Shown: piece after piece, positions 61,115 through 64,000 of the stretch
How positions within the stretch are numbered: position 1 is the first letter of the stretch
How the letters are laid out: every line of letters starts with the position of its first letter
NCBI GenBank assembly: GCA_016415585.1
Contig: CP066552.1
Location: 2,046,001-2,110,000, forward strand
Origin: Pectobacterium carotovorum
GTDB lineage: Bacteria > Pseudomonadota > Gammaproteobacteria > Enterobacterales > Enterobacteriaceae
Direction of reading: 5' to 3'
DNA length: 64,000 nucleotides
Translations under genes and position numbers: made by a program
Notes under the pieces: model-generated
Database searches by the model: none
What the model was told of the DNA's origin: nothing
The model's input: the letters and a program-made list of their open reading frames with translations, nothing else

Positions 61115-61929
61115 TTGATCGCTTCGGCTGTCTGACGCAGCGTTGCCATCAGCGCTGGCGTTTCGAGCGTGAAGCCCAGCATCGCCATGTCATCGACCAC
61201 TAACAGACGCTTGTTTTTACCCGCAGGCGTCAATGCCAAACCGGGTAATTTCCAGACCTGTGCTTCACCACCCAACGTTTTCAGCCCCTGACTGGATATC
61301 AGAATCAGATCCGGCGCACTGGCAATCACGCCTTCCTGTGACAATGGCTGGTAGCGCTCAACGTTTTGCATGGCATTTTTTAATCCGGCACTGCGGATAA
61401 TCGTGTCTGGCGGACTATTTTTACCCGCAGCCAGTGCGGTCATGCCGCCGTGGCTGAGAACGAACAGCACGTTAACCGGCAGCGGTGAGGTTTTGACTGC
61501 CGCCAGTTGCTGCTGATAAGTTTCCGTCAGTTTTTTACCTTCTGCGTCTTTTCCTAGCGTCTGAGCAATGGCCCCGATTTTCTTCGGCACCGCATCCAGC
61601 GATGGCTCGGCGGTTACATGAACCACTTTTGTGCCGCTGTCCGCTACCTGCTGCAGGATGAGCGATGGCTGGGACAGATCGCTGGCGAGAACCAGTGACG
61701 GTTTCATGGCCAGAATACCTTCCGCGTTGAGGTGGCGCATGTAGCCCACATCAGGCAGTTTCTTCACGGCTTCCGGGTGCAGACTGGTGCTATCACGCGC
61801 AACCAGATCTTTCTCCGCGCCCAGCGCATAGATGATTTCCGTGACGTCGCCGCCGATAGAAACGATACGTTCGGCAGCAGACACCCCCAGCGGGAGTGTC
61901 AATAGCAGGGGGAATAGCCAGTTTTTCAT
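61111..61929 (-). CDS. hmuT: Periplasmic hemin-binding protein
   Basis: HmuT carries haem from the outer-membrane receptor to HmuUV. The 272-residue precursor has a Sec signal ([19 protein letters not shown]) and the class III binding-protein fold, with [17 protein letters not shown] at the mature N-terminus and the expected [10 protein letters not shown] loop and [12 protein letters not shown]. No lipobox is present, so it is soluble. Overlaps of four bases with both hmuS and hmuU show tight coupling. Confidence 0.94.
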   Translation of the reverse strand: MKNWLFPLLLTLPLGVSAAERIVSIGGDVTEIIYALGAEKDLVARDSTSLHPEAVKKLPDVGYMRHLNAEGILAMKPSLVLASDLSQPSLILQQVADSGTKVVHVTAEPSLDAVPKKIGAIAQTLGKDAEGKKLTETYQQQLAAVKTSPLPVNVLFVLSHGGMTALAAGKNSPPDTIIRSAGLKNAMQNVERYQPLSQEGVIASAPDLILISSQGLKTLGGEAQVWKLPGLALTPAGKNKRLLVVDDMAMLGFTLETPALMATLRQTAEAIK

Positions 61930-62975
61930 GCGGCGAGATCCTTATGCGGTTTTAGGGCATCGATCTGGTCGCGCCACTGCTGTTGTTCCGGCGTGCCTTC
62001 GGTACGTTGCCCAAAGAGTTGTGCAATTTGAGAGCCGTCTGCGGCATAGAGTTCGAGGCTGGTCACAATACCGTCGGCCGTCGGTTTACGCGTGATCCAA
62101 CTTTCAGCGATCGCGCCTTCGATCAGATGCAGGGTGAAATCTTTATTAAAGATGTTAATCCATTCCGCATGCTGCTCCATACGCTCTACACGCTCAAGCG
62201 TACCGGTGAAGATTTGCACACAGCCACGGTTACCGACAAATACCATGATCTCGTTCTGATCTTCACGCGCGGCAAACAGAATCTGTGACAGCGCATCGTT
62301 TTCTACGCGGTAGGCCAGATCGTCAGCGACCGAGTTAAACGCCTGCTGACGCGTCAGGTTATAGCGCTTGAGCAGAATGAAGAAATCATGCACATCCGTC
62401 ATCGCACGCCAGTCTGCTTCAAGCTGAGGATTATGGGCAACGACCGGCTCGGCGGCTACGCTGTTTGCTGGACGAAGTGCCAACGCGGGGTTGTCGCTGC
62501 TGGTAAATTTCTCAACAAATAGCTGCCAGGCGTCCATGTCTGTGGTGTCGGTCGTGTAGACCTTCAGAATGGCATCACCTTGATGATCGAAAAATTGAAT
62601 GCTCTGGCGCTCACCGCGTGCGGTATTTTCACGCAGCGCAAAGGCGGAAGCCCATTGAGAAAGGAACAAACGCAGATCTAACTCGCGCGGGTTGAGGATA
62701 AGACCAGCGTGCCCATCAAGCGTCTGGTTTTGATAGTAACCGGTATGCTCATGCACGGCGTATTCGTTGCGCGTGATCGACTTGGTATTACCAACCTGCT
62801 CCAGTGCACTAAGCCAAACTTTGGCATCACCCTGTAGACGCTGTGCATCGTGTCCGACGCGGGCGTGAGTTAATTCCGCTTCACTGATGCCGAGTTGTGC
62901 AGCCAGATCGCGTGCGTATTTACGCGGATGTTCTACTTTAGCCTGGAGGTATTGTTGGTAAATGGACGTCTGCAT
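61926..62975 (-). CDS. hmuS: Hemin-handling protein HmuS (haem utilisation/degradation)
   Basis: HmuS (HemS/ChuS family) binds imported haem in the cytoplasm; family members store, deliver or break down haem to release iron. The 349-residue protein shows the two tandem HemS-type repeats, with blocks [20 protein letters not shown] and [16 protein letters not shown] in the first and [13 protein letters not shown] in the second. It is the first gene of hmuSTUV and has a Fur box 37-55 bases upstream. No TonB-dependent receptor hmuR lies between it and aroH. Confidence 0.93.
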   Translation of the reverse strand: MQTSIYQQYLQAKVEHPRKYARDLAAQLGISEAELTHARVGHDAQRLQGDAKVWLSALEQVGNTKSITRNEYAVHEHTGYYQNQTLDGHAGLILNPRELDLRLFLSQWASAFALRENTARGERQSIQFFDHQGDAILKVYTTDTTDMDAWQLFVEKFTSSDNPALALRPANSVAAEPVVAHNPQLEADWRAMTDVHDFFILLKRYNLTRQQAFNSVADDLAYRVENDALSQILFAAREDQNEIMVFVGNRGCVQIFTGTLERVERMEQHAEWINIFNKDFTLHLIEGAIAESWITRKPTADGIVTSLELYAADGSQIAQLFGQRTEGTPEQQQWRDQIDALKPHKDLAA

Positions 62976-63002
62976 CTCGTTCCCTTAATCGTTGTCGTGT
63001 TG

Positions 63003-63030
63003 ATTATAGCAATGAATGAGAATCATTTTC
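63003..63030 (-). promoter_or_regulatory. Fur box and -10 element upstream of hmuS
   Basis: On the plus strand, ATGAATGAGAATCATTTTC (63012-63030) matches the Fur consensus at 14 of 19 positions. On the minus strand TATAAT at 63008-63003 forms a -10 element directly beside it, so Fur binding should block transcription of hmuSTUV. Confidence 0.75.
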
Positions 63031-63191
63031 ATGTAACAAAAACGCAACCTCAAGTGAAGTTTTCTTAATAAGTGGAATAAGAAGAATCGTAAGAGGTATT
63101 TACGTGCTGCGAGATAGCGAGATGGGCGGGGGAAAGCAGGAAAATGGCTGACACACTACCGGGGAAGGTGAGTGTGCCAGCGTATATCGGA

Positions 63192-64000
63192 TTAAAAACG
63201 ACTGTCGACGGCGTCTGCCAGACGTGCCAGCAGCGTTTCGGTATCCTGCCAGCTCAGGCACGGATCGGTAATGGATTGCCCATACGTCAATGCCAGAGGA
63301 TTGATCGCCGGCTGGTTGCCTTCGATTAAGAAACTTTCCGCCATGATGCCCGCAATGGCGCGTGAACCCGCGCGAATTTGCTGGCAGATGTCATTGGCAA
63401 CGTCGAGCTGACGGCGATGCTGTTTCTGACAGTTGGCATGACTAAAATCGATCACCAGATGTTCGGGCAGCGAGAATTCACGCAAATGATCGCAGGCGGC
63501 GGCGATATCTTCCGCGTGGTAGTTCGGTTTTTTCCCGCCACGCATAATAATGTGGCCAAACGGGTTGCCCTGCGTTTTGTAGACCGACATGAAGCCCTGC
63601 TTATCCGGCGAGAGGAACATGTGCTGGGCGCGAGCGGCACGAATGGCATCGACGGCAATGCGTGTATTACCGTCTGTGCCGTTCTTGAAGCCAACAGGGC
63701 AGGACAGCGCCGAGGCCATTTCCCGGTGGATCTGGCTTTCGGTAGTTCTCGCGCCAATCGCGCCCCAGCTAATCAGGTCGGCGATATATTGGCCAGTGAC
63801 CATATCGAGGAATTCCGTCGCGGTCGGCAATCCAAGCTGGTTGACGTCCAGCAGCAGGCGGCGTGCAATTTCCAGCCCTTCATTCACCTGGAAGGTTCCA
63901 TTGAGTGCCGGATCGGAAATGAGTCCCTTCCAGCCCACCACCGTGCGCGGTTTTTCAAAATAGGTGCGCATGACGACTTCCAGTCGATCCTGATACTGCG
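63192..64000 (-). CDS. aroH: Tryptophan-sensitive DAHP synthase (5' end beyond the window)
   Basis: DAHP synthase joins PEP and erythrose 4-phosphate at the entry of the shikimate pathway. The frame is open to the window edge; about 80 N-terminal residues lie outside. Visible class I motifs are MRTYFEKPRTVVGWKGLI, TATEFLDMVTGQ, GARTTESQIHREMASALSCP, GFKNGTDGN, FSHANCQKQ and ITDPCLSW. E. coli AroH resembles it more than AroF or AroG, and aroH also neighbours ydiU/ydiV in E. coli. Trp sensitivity is inferred from this. Confidence 0.93.
   Translation of the reverse strand, partial: QYQDRLEVVMRTYFEKPRTVVGWKGLISDPALNGTFQVNEGLEIARRLLLDVNQLGLPTATEFLDMVTGQYIADLISWGAIGARTTESQIHREMASALSCPVGFKNGTDGNTRIAVDAIRAARAQHMFLSPDKQGFMSVYKTQGNPFGHIIMRGGKKPNYHAEDIAAACDHLREFSLPEHLVIDFSHANCQKQHRRQLDVANDICQQIRAGSRAIAGIMAESFLIEGNQPAINPLALTYGQSITDPCLSWQDTETLLARLADAVDSRF

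Overview
The window is a chromosomal segment of an enterobacterium, most likely Pectobacterium or a close soft-rot relative (Pectobacteriaceae). The support is E. coli-like gene order in long blocks (comEC-msbA-lpxK-ycaR-kdsB; ycbJ-elyC-cmoM-mukFEB-ldtD-mepK-gloC-aspC-ompF-asnS-pncB-pepN-pyrD-zapC-ycbX-rlmKL-uup-pqiABC-rmf; ydiV-selO-hmu-aroH), a secreted family 9 pectate lyase, and intergenic repeats that resemble those of soft-rot genomes. The genus call is an inference from gene content.

Layout. 1-1949: end of a citrate lyase operon (citF end, citX, citG). 2048-3146: ycgR, the c-di-GMP flagellar brake, behind a near-perfect FliA promoter that a repeat element separates from the gene. 3758-6617: putrescine importer plaP convergent with exonuclease I (sbcB). 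6813-10599: Fur-box-controlled siderophore ABC importer. 10857-11174: tmaR. 11496-17599: DNA uptake channel ComEC, then lipid A and KDO genes. 17905-19218: pectate lyase. 19420-28588: ycbJ, elyC, cmoM and the condensin operon mukFEB. 29023-32222: LdtD, which makes 3-3 peptidoglycan crosslinks, next to MepK, which cleaves them, and glyoxalase GloC. 32320-48199: aspC, ompF, asnS, pncB, pepN, pyrD, zapC, ycbX, rlmKL and uup. 48504-52475: pqiABC and ribosome hibernation factor rmf (55 codons). 52875-54434: a chemoreceptor.

54519-56793 is the accessory part. It holds an AT-rich gene for a four-helix membrane protein with a K+-channel-like pore motif, followed by a 1390-bp Tn3-family remnant. The remnant has 37/38-bp terminal inverted repeats, near-identical 5-bp flanks, an intact serine resolvase, a resolution-site-like region, and a transposase gene reduced to its first ~17 and last ~35 codons. 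It resembles the non-autonomous Tn3-derived elements called TIMEs or mobile insertion cassettes.

56936-64000: a degenerate EAL protein of the YdiV type (likely anti-FlhDC factor), AMPylase SelO, a haem import and use operon hmuSTUV behind a Fur box but without an adjacent receptor gene, and the start-truncated aroH.

Themes. Iron supply (two Fur-box operons), motility control (ycgR, ydiV, chemoreceptor) and envelope building (msbA, lpxK, kdsB, elyC, ldtD, mepK, ompF, pqiABC) dominate. No tRNA, rRNA or CRISPR array was found. At least four copies or half-copies of one palindromic repeat and one further 181-bp inverted-repeat element sit in intergenic gaps.
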